DNA of 62,991 bases, taken from NCBI RefSeq assembly GCF_000685805.1, contig NZ_JMKP01000018.1:1-62991 (forward strand), in the 5' to 3' direction. The notes under the pieces were generated by a model, which was given only the letters and a program-made list of their open reading frames with translations, was not told the DNA's origin and did not search any database. The translations under genes were made by a program, and so were the position numbers. Numbering within the stretch: the first letter of the stretch is position 1; each line of letters starts with the position of its first letter. The DNA comes from Psychrobacter phenylpyruvicus DSM 7000 = NBRC 102152. GTDB taxonomy: Bacteria; Pseudomonadota; Gammaproteobacteria; Pseudomonadales; Moraxellaceae. Positions 29,044-39,304 of this stretch are shown one piece after another.

Positions 29044-30270
29044 TTATAGGTCAAGTAATAGTCTTGCTGGATCTTCGATCAGCTCTTTGATTGTTACTAA
29101 GAACTGTACCGCATCTTTACCATCAATCATACGGTGATCGTAAGATAGAGCTAGATACATCATAGGTAGAATTTCAACTTGACCATTGACCGCCATAGGA
29201 CGATCGTTGATAGCATGCATACCTAAGATAGCTGTTTGTGGTGGGTTCAAGATTGGTGTTGACATTAATGAACCAAATACACCACCGTTAGTGATAGTGA
29301 AAGTACCACCAGTCATTTCTTGTAGTGACAATTTGCCATCGCGTGCTTTACCAGCGAACTCACGGATACCCGCTTCGATATCTGCCATGCTCATGCGATC
29401 TGTGTCACGTAGTACAGGAACTACTAGACCACGGTCTGAAGATACCGCAACACCTACGTCATAGTAACCATGATAAACAATGTCATCACCGTCGATTGAG
29501 GCGTTAACTGCTGGGAAACGCTTCAATGCTTCAGTAGCTGCTTTAACGAACAATGACATAAAGCCTAGACGTGTGCCATGGCGTTTTTCAAACTGATCTT
29601 TGTATTTAGCACGTAGATCCATCAATGGCTTCATGTTAACTTCGTTGAACGTGGTTAACATGGCAGTTTCTTGAGTGGCTGATAATAGACGGTTCGCAAC
29701 TGTCTTACGTAGACGCGTCATTGGAACACGCTTCTCAGTACGCTCACCTACTGACTCAGCTACTGGGCGACCACTGTCAGATTTGATAGAGCTATCCGCT
29801 TTAAGGGTTGGATTAGCCATATCTTGTTTCGTAACACGACCACCACGGCCTGTGCCTTCAACATTTTTTGGATCCACACCAGACTCTTTAGCCGCTTTAC
29901 GAACTGCTGGGCTTTGGTCTTTATGATCGTCAGCACTATCTGCAGCTGCAGCAGGCTTAGCTTCTGCTTTCTCTTCAGTTTTTTCTTCAGCTTGGCTTTC
30001 TTCAGCGGCGCTATCAGCACCTTTTGTGCCGGTAGCACCCGCTTCAAATTCAGCGATTAATTCGTCAGAAAGTACGGTGTCATCAACTTGCTTAACAATT
30101 TTAGTAACCACACCGTCATCTGGAGCCACTACTTCTAAAACCACTTTATCAGTTTCGATTTCGGCTAAGATGTCATCACGGTTTACTTGTTCGCCTTCGC
30201 TTACGTGCCATTCAACGATAGTACCGTCAGCTACTGACTCTGGGAATACGGGCGCTTTAATTTCTGCCAT
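29044..30270 (-). CDS. sucB: 2-oxoglutarate dehydrogenase E2, dihydrolipoyllysine succinyltransferase
   Basis: A 408-residue E2 core of the 2-oxoglutarate dehydrogenase complex. One lipoyl domain (residues 1-75) has the lipoylated Lys42 in [11 protein letters not shown]. An Ala/Glu-rich flexible linker follows. The E3-binding domain is [20 protein letters not shown] at about 119-138. The catalytic domain ends with [19 protein letters not shown], holding the active-site His and Asp. The ATG has an AGGAG site upstream. The gap of 227 bases to sucA contains an imperfect 11-bp hairpin (30457-30487) without a T-run. Confidence 0.97.
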   Translation of the reverse strand: MAEIKAPVFPESVADGTIVEWHVSEGEQVNRDDILAEIETDKVVLEVVAPDDGVVTKIVKQVDDTVLSDELIAEFEAGATGTKGADSAAEESQAEEKTEEKAEAKPAAAADSADDHKDQSPAVRKAAKESGVDPKNVEGTGRGGRVTKQDMANPTLKADSSIKSDSGRPVAESVGERTEKRVPMTRLRKTVANRLLSATQETAMLTTFNEVNMKPLMDLRAKYKDQFEKRHGTRLGFMSLFVKAATEALKRFPAVNASIDGDDIVYHGYYDVGVAVSSDRGLVVPVLRDTDRMSMADIEAGIREFAGKARDGKLSLQEMTGGTFTITNGGVFGSLMSTPILNPPQTAILGMHAINDRPMAVNGQVEILPMMYLALSYDHRMIDGKDAVQFLVTIKELIEDPARLLLDL

Positions 30271-30497
30271 GGGAACTGCTCCTGTTATAAATATAAAATG
30301 ATTAATTACTTATTTTATTTCACCCAATAAACAACCTGAGGGTTAACTTTACAGTCTTTAACTTCGAATTATGGTTGTCTATTGTTAAAAGTTAGTTAAG
30401 TATTAAAAGCCAATTAGGATAATAAAACTCAATAAAATCAGTTGGAACAAATACTGAAGGCCTAAGCGACTGTTTGCCGCCTAGACCTCGTTAAGAC

Positions 30498-33374
30498 TTA
30501 TTTAAGTTGATCTACTTCGACACCAAGACCACCAGCAACCAGCTCTCTTTGCTGACGAACGTGAATCGCAGGCAAGCCTGTTGCAGGTGCTGCAGAAGCA
30601 GGACGAGCAACTGGGTCAACAACATGTGCTTTAGTAACACGCGGTTGATCACCTTGTGGGCCAAAGATACGGAACATGTGCGGTGCTAAATAGTACCAAG
30701 CGCCTTGGTTTAGTGGCTCTTCTTGGCACCATACAATCTCTTTAAGGTTGGCATATTTCTGCACTTCTTCCACCATTCTTTCTTCAGGCAGTGGGTATAA
30801 CTGCTCAATACGAACAATGGCCACATGATCTAAGCCCAGTTCACGACGCTGCTCAAGCAGATCATAATAAACCTTACCACCACACATAACTACACGAGTT
30901 ACTTTGTCATTGTCTAACTGATCAATCTCTGGCAATACGGTTTCAAATTTACCGTTAGCCAACTCTTCTAGCTCTGAGGTAGCAAGCTTGTGACGCAGTA
31001 AGCTCTTCGGAGACATTACCACTAATGGCACACGGCTAGGACGTACCGCTTGACGGCGTAATACGTGGAATATTTGGGCCGGAGTGGTTGGAGTAATAAC
31101 CTGCATGTTATCTTCAGCACAAAGCTGTAAGAAGCGCTCTAAACGGGCTGATGAATGCTCAGGACCTTGACCTTCAAAGCCGTGTGGCAATAACATGGTC
31201 AAACCACAGACACGTTGCCATTTAGTTTCACCACTTGAGATGAACTGGTCAATAACCACTTGCGCACCGTTGGCGAAGTCACCAAACTGTGCTTCCCAAA
31301 TAATTAATGCATTTGGCACAGTGGTTGAGTAGCCGTATTCGAATGCCAATACCGCTTCTTCTGACAACAATGAGTTGTAAGTAGCAAAACGGGCTTGAGT
31401 ATCGTTTATATGTGCTAGTGGCACATACATATCGCCGTTTTCTATGTTATAAATTTCAGAGTGACGATGTGAGAAAGTACCACGGCCCACGTCTTCACCA
31501 GTAATACGAACTAAGAAACCTTCGTCTACTAAAGAGGCATAAGCTAAAGTCTCAGCTGCACCCCAGTTCAAAGGCTCTTCACCAGTTTGCATTGCTAAGC
31601 GCTGCTCAACCAGTCTTTGAACTTGACGCTGTAGCTTAAAGCCTTCTGGCATTTCTGCCATACGACGACCATATTCTTTTAGCTTCTCGATATCAACGCT
31701 GGTATCCCAGTCATCTTCTAGCTCATGGCCTAAGTACGGACTCCAGTCAACATAAAGCTCTTCGTTTGGCTCTCGCACTAACGAGTTGGCTACGTATTCG
31801 CCTTTGTCTAAAGCTTCACGGTATTCATCTTCAAGCTTTTTGTCATCTCCTTCAGAGATCACACCTTCATTTAATAGCTTTTCAGCATACTGAGTGCGGG
31901 TGGTCGGTAGCTTCTTGATGATGGCATACATTAGTGGCTGAGTGGCTGAAGGCTCATCAGCTTCGTTATGACCGTTACGACGATAGCAGAATAAGTCAAT
32001 TACGATGTCTTTGTGAAACTCATGACGATAATCTAGCGCCATTTGTGCGGCAAAAACTACGGCTTCAGGATCGTCACCATTGACATGAATGATTGGAGCG
32101 TGAACCATCTTAGCGATGTCAGTACAGTACTCAGTAGAGCGTGCATCTTCTTGACGGCTAGTAGTAAAGCCCACTTGGTTGTTGATAACAATGTGAACCG
32201 TACCGCCTGTGGTATAAGCACGAGTCTGCGACATCTGGAACGTTTCTTGAACCACACCCTGGGCAGCAATAGCGGCGTCACCATGCACTACCAGTGGCAA
32301 TACTAAGTTACCATCAGTGTCGTTACGACGAACTTGACGCGCACGTACCGAACCTTCAAGTACTGGCGATACAATTTCAAGATGCGAGGGGTTAAATGCT
32401 AGAGCTAAGTGAGCTTCACCGCCTGGTGTCATCACGTTTGATGAATAACCATTGTGGTACTTAACGTCACCTGAACCTTTTTCAGGCATCACCTTACCAT
32501 CGAACTCATCAAATAAGTCCGCTGGGTTTTTACCTAAAATGTTCACTAATAAGTTTAGACGTCCACGGTGAGCCATACCGATAACCATTTCTTTGGTACC
32601 GTAGCCACCTGCACGCTGAATGATTTCGTGCACTGCTGGAATGAAGCTTTCACCGCCTTCAAGACCGAAACGCTTAACACCAGTATATTTACGAGCTAAG
32701 TATTTCTCTAAGCCTTCTGCAGCGGTTAGACGCTCAAGAATCTCTTTTTTCTTTTCTTTATCAAATTTGATGTGACCTAAGTTGGTTTCCATGTAGTTTT
32801 CAAACCAACGCTTCTCGGTGCTGGTCGTCACATGCATATACTCAAGGCCGATATGACTACAGTAAATACGCTCAGCCACTTCGATAATTTCACGAAGTGT
32901 CGCTTCTGGCTTACCGATATTAAAATCACTGGTTGGAAAAACTGTGTCTAAGTCTGCTTCAGACAGGCCATGATATTCTAGAGTTAAATCTTCTACTGGA
33001 GCACGGGCTTGTAGTTGTAATGGGTCAAGCTTCGCACGGCGGTGACCACGACGACGATATGCAGAAATTAATTTCTGTACGCCCATCTGACGGGGGTCCA
33101 TACAGTTGGCATCAGATCCAGCACCGGCTGGAGCAACCACACCTTTATTGGCCGTCTGGTTACGAGCCAGTAATAAGAACTGATCCTGGATAGCATGGTG
33201 CAAAGCATCATTGCCGGTTTCATATTCTTTAAAGTAAGCTTGCCAATCAGCATCTACACTGTCTGGATCTTGTAGATATTGCTCATATAGCGACTCGATA
33301 TAAGTTGCGTTGTCGCCTGCAAGTTCTGTCGCACCTGCTGCTTTTAAAGCATCTTCATTAGTCATAGTATTCAT
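30498..33374 (-). CDS. sucA: 2-oxoglutarate dehydrogenase E1
   Basis: A 958-residue thiamine-diphosphate enzyme that decarboxylates 2-oxoglutarate and loads succinyl on the lipoyl arm of SucB. The N-terminal E2-binding segment includes YIESLYEQYLQDPDSVDADW (about residues 26-45). The ThDP domain has GMAHRGRLNLLVNILGK, VHGDAAIAAQGVVQET and CYRRNGHNEADEPSATQPLMY. The C-terminal transketolase part has SHRHSEIYNIENG and LLPHGFEGQGPEHSSARLERFLQLC. The length is typical. The gene starts the suc operon; its promoter must lie in the long gap downstream of sdhB, because sdhB has its own terminator. Confidence 0.97.
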   Translation of the reverse strand: MNTMTNEDALKAAGATELAGDNATYIESLYEQYLQDPDSVDADWQAYFKEYETGNDALHHAIQDQFLLLARNQTANKGVVAPAGAGSDANCMDPRQMGVQKLISAYRRRGHRRAKLDPLQLQARAPVEDLTLEYHGLSEADLDTVFPTSDFNIGKPEATLREIIEVAERIYCSHIGLEYMHVTTSTEKRWFENYMETNLGHIKFDKEKKKEILERLTAAEGLEKYLARKYTGVKRFGLEGGESFIPAVHEIIQRAGGYGTKEMVIGMAHRGRLNLLVNILGKNPADLFDEFDGKVMPEKGSGDVKYHNGYSSNVMTPGGEAHLALAFNPSHLEIVSPVLEGSVRARQVRRNDTDGNLVLPLVVHGDAAIAAQGVVQETFQMSQTRAYTTGGTVHIVINNQVGFTTSRQEDARSTEYCTDIAKMVHAPIIHVNGDDPEAVVFAAQMALDYRHEFHKDIVIDLFCYRRNGHNEADEPSATQPLMYAIIKKLPTTRTQYAEKLLNEGVISEGDDKKLEDEYREALDKGEYVANSLVREPNEELYVDWSPYLGHELEDDWDTSVDIEKLKEYGRRMAEMPEGFKLQRQVQRLVEQRLAMQTGEEPLNWGAAETLAYASLVDEGFLVRITGEDVGRGTFSHRHSEIYNIENGDMYVPLAHINDTQARFATYNSLLSEEAVLAFEYGYSTTVPNALIIWEAQFGDFANGAQVVIDQFISSGETKWQRVCGLTMLLPHGFEGQGPEHSSARLERFLQLCAEDNMQVITPTTPAQIFHVLRRQAVRPSRVPLVVMSPKSLLRHKLATSELEELANGKFETVLPEIDQLDNDKVTRVVMCGGKVYYDLLEQRRELGLDHVAIVRIEQLYPLPEERMVEEVQKYANLKEIVWCQEEPLNQGAWYYLAPHMFRIFGPQGDQPRVTKAHVVDPVARPASAAPATGLPAIHVRQQRELVAGGLGVEVDQLK

Positions 33375-34538
33375 AGTCTTTTCTTGTTTACATTAAGGTT
33401 TAATTAAAATAAAAACGCATTTAGATCAAGCTATTGTTGTAGGTAACTTATTTTATCAATTAACATCATTAATCTTGTTAAAGTCTGTAGTCAGTTTGAC
33501 TCAATCATAAGTTGGTGATACTTCAGAGTAGGGTTAATGTAAAGTCAATCAGTATTGATTAAAGCTAACTGGCGCAAAAGTTAAGCGCTAGCAAGTTTTA
33601 TAACAATGAGGGTTAACCGTTAATTAGGCTCAGTTAACAAGTTTTAACACTTCGCTTTTAGTCATAAGCAAATAGTTTGTTATCAGCAAATGGTTACAAG
33701 CAAAATTTAGGCCAACTATAATAGTTGAGACGCCTGCCTCCTATCTTATTTAGCTACTGCCCAACTTCATCTAGCAATCTGAGCAACGCTTTCACTGTAT
33801 TTAACTTACTTGATTTACTTATTTGCTCTACCAACCTTCTAAACCAGTGTTTCCACACTAACTAGCTTTTTATCTGTACTAATTATCTATACTAACCTAC
33901 TACACCAACCTACTGCCTATTGTGACTAATTAAGCTTATTAGCTAGCTTTTTTTAGCCTATTTTTGGGTAAGTCTGTAATCTATCTACTTATTTGCCTAT
34001 TCCTTCAGTTGACGACTTACTCAGATCAGTTGCCCTGCTTATTAACAACTATGGGGACGTTTTGGCTGATTACTAGCTTTAAGCCTTTGCCCCTTTCAGC
34101 CCTATCTTAAGCAGGTAAACTCTACCCTAACTAGGATAGATTAAAATCTGTCAGCTTCGACATAAAACAGAGCCGCAATCAACAGAGCTACCCTTAATTA
34201 AAATAGAATCTTAGCTGCATCAAAACCTGTTTACTATCATGGTTTTTGTTACCTACAGCGTGAGCCATATTCTACCTCGAAATGAGCTAAGAATACAGTT
34301 GAACACTAAGAGTAAGGGTAACATGTAACCAAAAAACTCTAGTTTTGTTTCTTATATAGTAGGTATTTAGAAACTAAATGTTCATCATTTGCACACTGCT
34401 AATTTTAACAAAAAAAGACCCCTATCAACAAATAGAGGTCTGTGGTATTCACGTAAAGTATTGCTAATCGATACTAATACCTTTTTTTACATTAATATCA
34501 CTAGTGTCTAAATTAACCAAACCCACTTAAGGTTACGT
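33375..34538. other. Long non-coding gap between sdhB and sucA
   Basis: The gap is 1164 bases with no supported gene on either strand. It holds the sdhB terminator at 34410-34441 and should contain the sucA promoter near the sucA end. The middle part (about 33720-34020) is a pyrimidine-rich, simple-looking stretch with degenerate repeats such as AACCTACTACACC / AACCTACTGCC and two copies of CTAGCTTTTT. An imperfect palindrome CTAATTAAGCTTATTAG lies at about 33925-33941. No tRNA, IS remnant or small gene could be recognised. Confidence 0.6.
34410..34441 (-). terminator. Intrinsic terminator of the sdh operon
   Basis: On the minus strand AGACCTCTAT pairs with ATAGGGGTCT (one wobble) over a 6-base loop, followed by a T7 run. 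It lies about 100 bases after the sdhB stop and separates sdhCDAB from sucA. Confidence 0.85.
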
Positions 34539-35249
34539 TTAGCCGGCCTGCTCTAGTAACAAGTTACGTAGGTGACCAATCGCGCGCGTTGGGTTCAAGC
34601 CTTTAGGACAAACCGCCACACAGTTCATAATACCGCGGCAACGGAATAGGCTGAATGGGTCATCCATACGTGCCAAACGTGCTTGAGTATCAGTATCACG
34701 GCTATCTGCTACGAAACGATAAGCGTTAAGTAACGCAGATGGACCTAAGAACTTATCTGGGTTCCACCAGAATGATGGGCAGCTGGTTGAACAGCAAGCA
34801 CATAAAATACACTCATACAGACCGTTTAGCTTCTCACGTTGTTCAGGGGACTGAAGACGCTCTGTTGGCGGTGCTGGCTGATCGTTAATTAAGAAAGGAT
34901 GAACTTTTTCGTACTGCTCATAGAATTGGTTCATGTCCACAACCAAATCACGAACCACAGGCAGACCTGGTAGAGGACGTACTGTGATTTTCTCTGGTAG
35001 GGTGTTCATGTTTACCAAACATGCTAAGCCGTTTTTACCATTGATGTTCACCCCGTCAGAGCCACAAATACCTTCACGGCAAGAGCGTCTAAACGTGATG
35101 CTTTCATCTTGTTTTTTCAAACGTAGTAAAACGTCAAGCAACATACGATCAGAGTCTAAAAGCTCAATCGTATAAGTTTGCATGTAAGGGGCTGCGTCCT
35201 TATCAGGGTCGTAGCGGTATATCTCAATAGTGCGAGTACCTCGACTCAT
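34539..35249 (-). CDS. sdhB: Succinate dehydrogenase iron-sulfur subunit
   Basis: A 236-residue iron-sulfur subunit of complex II that carries electrons from SdhA to ubiquinone. The 2Fe-2S site is SCREGICGSDGVNINGKNGL plus the following AC. The 4Fe-4S site is CILCACCSTSCPSFWW and the 3Fe-4S site is CRGIMNCVAVCPKGLNP. The length is standard. A GGAG site precedes the ATG. It is the last gene of sdhCDAB, 117 bases after sdhA. Confidence 0.97.
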   Translation of the reverse strand: MSRGTRTIEIYRYDPDKDAAPYMQTYTIELLDSDRMLLDVLLRLKKQDESITFRRSCREGICGSDGVNINGKNGLACLVNMNTLPEKITVRPLPGLPVVRDLVVDMNQFYEQYEKVHPFLINDQPAPPTERLQSPEQREKLNGLYECILCACCSTSCPSFWWNPDKFLGPSALLNAYRFVADSRDTDTQARLARMDDPFSLFRCRGIMNCVAVCPKGLNPTRAIGHLRNLLLEQAG

Positions 35250-35366
35250 AGTGCTAACTCCACACGGCGTAAAGCTGTTTTACAATTTTCCAACTTGGGT
35301 CAAGTGCCACAGCTTTACTAATTCATAAAATTAAATTCAAATAGGTTACGTTAATCAAGCTTTAGC

Positions 35367-37217
35367 TTAGTATACGCGTACTTTTGGCTCAACGTAATCA
35401 ACAGTTAGTGGTACTTTACGAACCGGCTTATAGACAATCTTGTTGCCTTCAGAATACCAAATAGTATGCTTCATCCATTCGTTGTCGTTACGACCGTTTG
35501 GTGCAACCGCGTCATCTTCTGGACGTTCATAGTCCAATACAGTATGCGCTCCACGGCACTCATGACGCTTAGAAGCTGAAATCATAGTTGCTTTGGCTAC
35601 TTCGTAAAGGTTAGCGACTTCTAAAGCTTCAATACGGGCAGTGTTAAATACCTGCGACTTATCCGCTAAGTGAATGTTATCCACTTTTTCTTGAAGTGCT
35701 AATAACTTCTCAACGCCTTCATCCATCAATGCTTGCGTACGGAATACACTGGCATGCTTCTGCATGGTTGCACGAATTTCATCAGCCACCTCTTGAGCAT
35801 TATAACCTTGAGTAGACTGCTGTAGCTTATTCAAGCGCGCCATAGTGAAGTCTAGTACACGAGGGTTCATTGGGTGATAGTTGTGGTCAGAGCTGCTGAA
35901 GTTATCAATGATATGTTTACCTGCAGCGCGGCCGAATACTACCAAGTCAAGTAGCGAGTTGGTACCTAGACGGTTAGCACCGTGAACACTCACACACGCA
36001 CACTCACCAATGGCATATAGACCTTTAACGATTTTAGAGTCGGTGTATTGACCGTGCTCATCAACGTTACCTTCAAGATCTGGCACAATAACCTGGCCAT
36101 GCATAGTAGTTGGAATACCGCCCATCATATAGTGAATGGTTGGGATAACTGGGATTGGCTCTTTGGTAATATCAACGTTAGCAAAGTTTTTACCAATCTC
36201 AAATACTGAAGGCAGACGCTTCATGATGGTGTCCACACCTAAGTGAGTCATGTCCATCACGATATGGTCAGCATTAGGACCACAACCACGACCTTCTTTG
36301 ATCTCTTGGTCCATTGAGCGTGATACTAGGTCACGTGGCGCCAAATCTTTAACGGTTGGGGCATAACGCTCCATGAAGGCTTCACCATCTTTGTTACGTA
36401 AGATAGCACCCTCACCACGGCACCCTTCAGTTAGTAGTACACCAGCACCGAATACACCAGTTGGGTGGAACTGCCAGAATTCCATATCTTGTAATGGAAT
36501 ACCTGCACGTACTGCCATACCTAGGCCGTCACCAGTATTAATATAAGCGTTGGTTGAAGCGGCGAAGATACGACCCGCACCCCCTGTTGCTAATACAGTA
36601 TTGGTGGCTTGGAATACCGCTACAGTACCGGTTTCTTGCTCAATAGCAACTACGCCATTGATGTCGCCTTTTTCATCTTTAATAAGATCAAGCGCGATCC
36701 ACTCGATGAAGAATTCAGTACCCGCTTCCAAGTTCTTTTGGTATAGCGTGTGTAGTAGGGCGTGGCCAGTACGGTCAGCAGCGGCACAAGCACGTTGTAC
36801 TGCTTTTTCACCATAGTTTGAAGTGTGACCACCGAATGGGCGCTGATAGATAGTTCCGTCTGGGTTACGGTCAAACGGCATACCCATGTGCTCAAGCTCG
36901 TATACTACTTTTGGCGCTTCACGGCACATAAATTCGATAGCGTCTTGGTCACCCAACCAGTCTGACCCTTTTACGGTGTCATAGAAGTGGAAGTGCCAGT
37001 TATCCTCACTCATGTTACCTAGGCTAGCCCCAATACCACCTTGCGCCGCAACTGTGTGCGAACGGGTTGGGAATACTTTGGTAATGACAGCTACGTTCAT
37101 GCCGCCTTCTGCTAATTGCAGAGCTGCACGCATACCTGAGCCGCCACCGCCAACGATAACAGAGTCGTAATTTAGGGTTTTAATATTGCTAATTGTATTG
37201 TCTTGTCTAGTTGCCAT
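35367..37217 (-). CDS. sdhA: Succinate dehydrogenase flavoprotein subunit
   Basis: A 616-residue flavoprotein that oxidises succinate to fumarate with covalently bound FAD. The FAD motif SVIVGGGGSGMRAALQLAEG is at residues 19-38. The flavinylated His is in TRSHTVAAQGGIGASLGN. QFHPTGVFGAGVLLTEGCRGEG, the catalytic APRDLVSRSMDQEI loop and GANRLGTNSLLDLVVFG are intact. The length is slightly above E. coli SdhA (588). A 150-base gap separates it from sdhD. Confidence 0.97.
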   Translation of the reverse strand: MATRQDNTISNIKTLNYDSVIVGGGGSGMRAALQLAEGGMNVAVITKVFPTRSHTVAAQGGIGASLGNMSEDNWHFHFYDTVKGSDWLGDQDAIEFMCREAPKVVYELEHMGMPFDRNPDGTIYQRPFGGHTSNYGEKAVQRACAAADRTGHALLHTLYQKNLEAGTEFFIEWIALDLIKDEKGDINGVVAIEQETGTVAVFQATNTVLATGGAGRIFAASTNAYINTGDGLGMAVRAGIPLQDMEFWQFHPTGVFGAGVLLTEGCRGEGAILRNKDGEAFMERYAPTVKDLAPRDLVSRSMDQEIKEGRGCGPNADHIVMDMTHLGVDTIMKRLPSVFEIGKNFANVDITKEPIPVIPTIHYMMGGIPTTMHGQVIVPDLEGNVDEHGQYTDSKIVKGLYAIGECACVSVHGANRLGTNSLLDLVVFGRAAGKHIIDNFSSSDHNYHPMNPRVLDFTMARLNKLQQSTQGYNAQEVADEIRATMQKHASVFRTQALMDEGVEKLLALQEKVDNIHLADKSQVFNTARIEALEVANLYEVAKATMISASKRHECRGAHTVLDYERPEDDAVAPNGRNDNEWMKHTIWYSEGNKIVYKPVRKVPLTVDYVEPKVRVY

Positions 37218-37368
37218 TACGTTTTCCTAATGAATACGTTAGTCGTCATATTAGCTGGCGATGGGCGCTATAAAGCATCAATACCTTATAGCTTCACATT
37301 ACCAGACAGGCTCGCTTTACTCTAAAGTGGTTTTGGTTCATTAACTAACTAAAGCAGGCTTTAGCAAA

Positions 37369-37740
37369 TTAGATGATACCGCGGCCCCAAAAAATCATGA
37401 CGCCCCAGAATAGGTACACCAAAATTGCGATAATCATAGCAGCCTGTAGCACGATGCGTAAGCCGGTAGATTTGATATAGTCGGTGAATACCGTCCACAT
37501 CCCTACCCAGGCGTGTACCGCTAAGGCAACGATTGCCAACAAGCTTAACAAACGCATTGGCATGCTCATGATGAACATTACCCATTGTTCATAGCCAACA
37601 CTGCCATTGAACAAGAAGAAAGCCACCATAACTACGGCATATACTGCTAATACCACAGCGCTGATACGCTGCATAATCCAATCGCGCGAACCTGAGCCGG
37701 TTAGGCCTGTCGCACTTTTAATTCCAGAATCATTTCTCAT
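37369..37740 (-). CDS. sdhD: Succinate dehydrogenase membrane anchor subunit SdhD
   Basis: A 123-residue membrane anchor of complex II with three transmembrane helices (about residues 24-44, 58-78 and 88-112). The segment GSRDWIMQRISAVVLAVYAVVM and the heme/quinone region VHAWVGMWTVFTDYIK, with the His and the Asp-Tyr pair, are characteristic. The start is set at 37740, where the ATG overlaps the sdhC stop as TAATG; an upstream in-frame ATG at 37755 lies inside sdhC and is less likely. The two anchors are translationally coupled. Confidence 0.93.
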   Translation of the reverse strand: MRNDSGIKSATGLTGSGSRDWIMQRISAVVLAVYAVVMVAFFLFNGSVGYEQWVMFIMSMPMRLLSLLAIVALAVHAWVGMWTVFTDYIKSTGLRIVLQAAMIIAILVYLFWGVMIFWGRGII

Positions 37741-38117
37741 TAGAACATCACCCATATAAATGACAGCACTATCAATATAGCGGCAATAACAAAGCTCACA
37801 ATTGACGCTGTTCTACCAGACTGATGGTCTTCATTGAAGCCCATGTCGGCAAATAAATGTTTGATACCCATAACAAAATGGTAAGCAGTCGCGGCAACAA
37901 AGATCCACACAATAAAGCGCAGCACCATGTTGTTAAAAACAGCGGCGAAATGGTGAGGTGAGTATAAAGAAGTTTGCAAAAGCCATAGCATCACTGGAAT
38001 TAAGAGAAAAAGAATAATTCCTGAGATACGATGTAAAATCGAAGCTCTGGCCGTCGGTGAACTGTTAACGCTTATCACTTGGCTAAGTGGCAGATTAATC
38101 GGTCGGTTGCTTTTCAC
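37740..38117 (-). CDS. sdhC: Succinate dehydrogenase cytochrome b556 subunit SdhC
   Basis: A 125-residue membrane anchor with three helices. SSPTARASILHRISGIILFLLIPVM near residues 20-45 holds the quinone-site Ser and Arg, and YHFVMGIKHLFADMG holds the heme His. The frame is open up to a TTG at 38168, but the GTG at 38117 with AAGGAC eight bases upstream gives the usual SdhC length and start (VKSNRPINLPLSQV). It is the first gene of sdhCDAB, divergent from gltA across a long gap. Confidence 0.92.
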   Translation of the reverse strand: MKSNRPINLPLSQVISVNSSPTARASILHRISGIILFLLIPVMLWLLQTSLYSPHHFAAVFNNMVLRFIVWIFVAATAYHFVMGIKHLFADMGFNEDHQSGRTASIVSFVIAAILIVLSFIWVMF

Positions 38118-38931
38118 AGCGGGCGTCCTTTTGCGGTTGACACTCGTGGTTACGTTCTCAAGGCTCAACGACTTATTAGATAATGAGATACAAAGTCAAA
38201 CTAACTTTACAAGCAGTCAGTGGCTTAATTTATTCATTACCACAGCTTGAGGCCTAAAACGGACACGAGACGGATAAGTTAAGGAGTTGCTAACTGGCTA
38301 AATTCATACCTAGCCGTACTGTAAAGCTACAGCACTCTAAATATATTGCTTAAATATAAATAAAATAAATAATTAAGTATAAAAATAACTTAGAGCATAT
38401 AGATTCGATGCTAAAGCTTACGCCTTTGAGGCGTTGGCGACCAACATTTAGTTAACTTAATTGTTTTTATGCAAGAAAATTCACTCGAAAATTTATAATT
38501 AATACTATTGTAAACCGTACTAAATAAGGGTTACCCCTGATACTAATTATAAATCCACGTCTATTTCTGCACTTACAATCAATTAAATAAATGGTAAGCC
38601 AGCATCTATAACGCAGTAATTATAGAGTTTGTTTCTATCAATTACAAATAAAATACCAAATTAGCTTTTATATTCACTTTATTTATTGATTTTACTCTAA
38701 GTTAAGCTTGTTACTGAACTTTGTCAATCTTCAGTAACCCTTTAAGCTTTCTCACTGTCCGTTGGGGTTATGGTCAAAATCTGTTTATTACTATAAACCT
38801 AGCCTCAATTTTGCTCATAACTGACCGCTCCCGACTAGTTTTAAGGTTAAAAGCCACATTTGAACGCTTAAACTAAGTTTTTTATTAAAATAATGGTTAT
38901 TTATTACAGTAATATAAGGATAGTTACTATC

Positions 38932-38978
38932 AGGAGTAGTTCGTAGGAGTAGTTCACATCATATCTTTCACATCATAT
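38932..38978. repeat. Short tandem duplications upstream of sdh and gltA
   Basis: AGGAGTAGTTC occurs at 38932-38942 and 38945-38955 (13-base period). TTCACATCATAT occurs at 38953-38964 and 38967-38978 (14-base period). The two pairs abut, making about 47 bases of paired direct repeats in the middle of the gap, a layout compatible with regulator binding or simple slippage. Confidence 0.65.
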
Positions 38979-39274
38979 AGAGACTAAAGCGAGCAGACTG
39001 CTATAACCAACTTACTTTAATGACAATAACTCAAATGAAAATAACTCTGACTAGAGCAACTCAGACTAAAGCGTAACTAAATATTACCAAACCCTCCTTG
39101 TGTCAAGCTCACATAAGCAAGCCTAACGCCATGCCTCTACCCCATTCTACTTTAAGGCTTAGCTTTATAATGAGGAAGCTAATGCTTCTTTTTTGGCAGT
39201 CAAAAAAATGTATCGTTAGTAAAAAAAGAGTAGATTAATCGGTGTGTAAAGGTTATTAATTTGAAGGGCATACA

Positions 39275-39304
39275 TTGACTAACGTGGGGATTTTGCGTTA
39301 TAAA
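39275..39304 (+). promoter_or_regulatory. Sigma-70 promoter upstream of gltA
   Basis: TTGACT (39275-39280) and TATAAA (39299-39304) are 18 bases apart, each five of six to consensus. A second perfect TATAAT lies at 39338-39343, with only a weak -35 before it. Either would give a gltA leader of about 460-500 bases. Confidence 0.5.
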
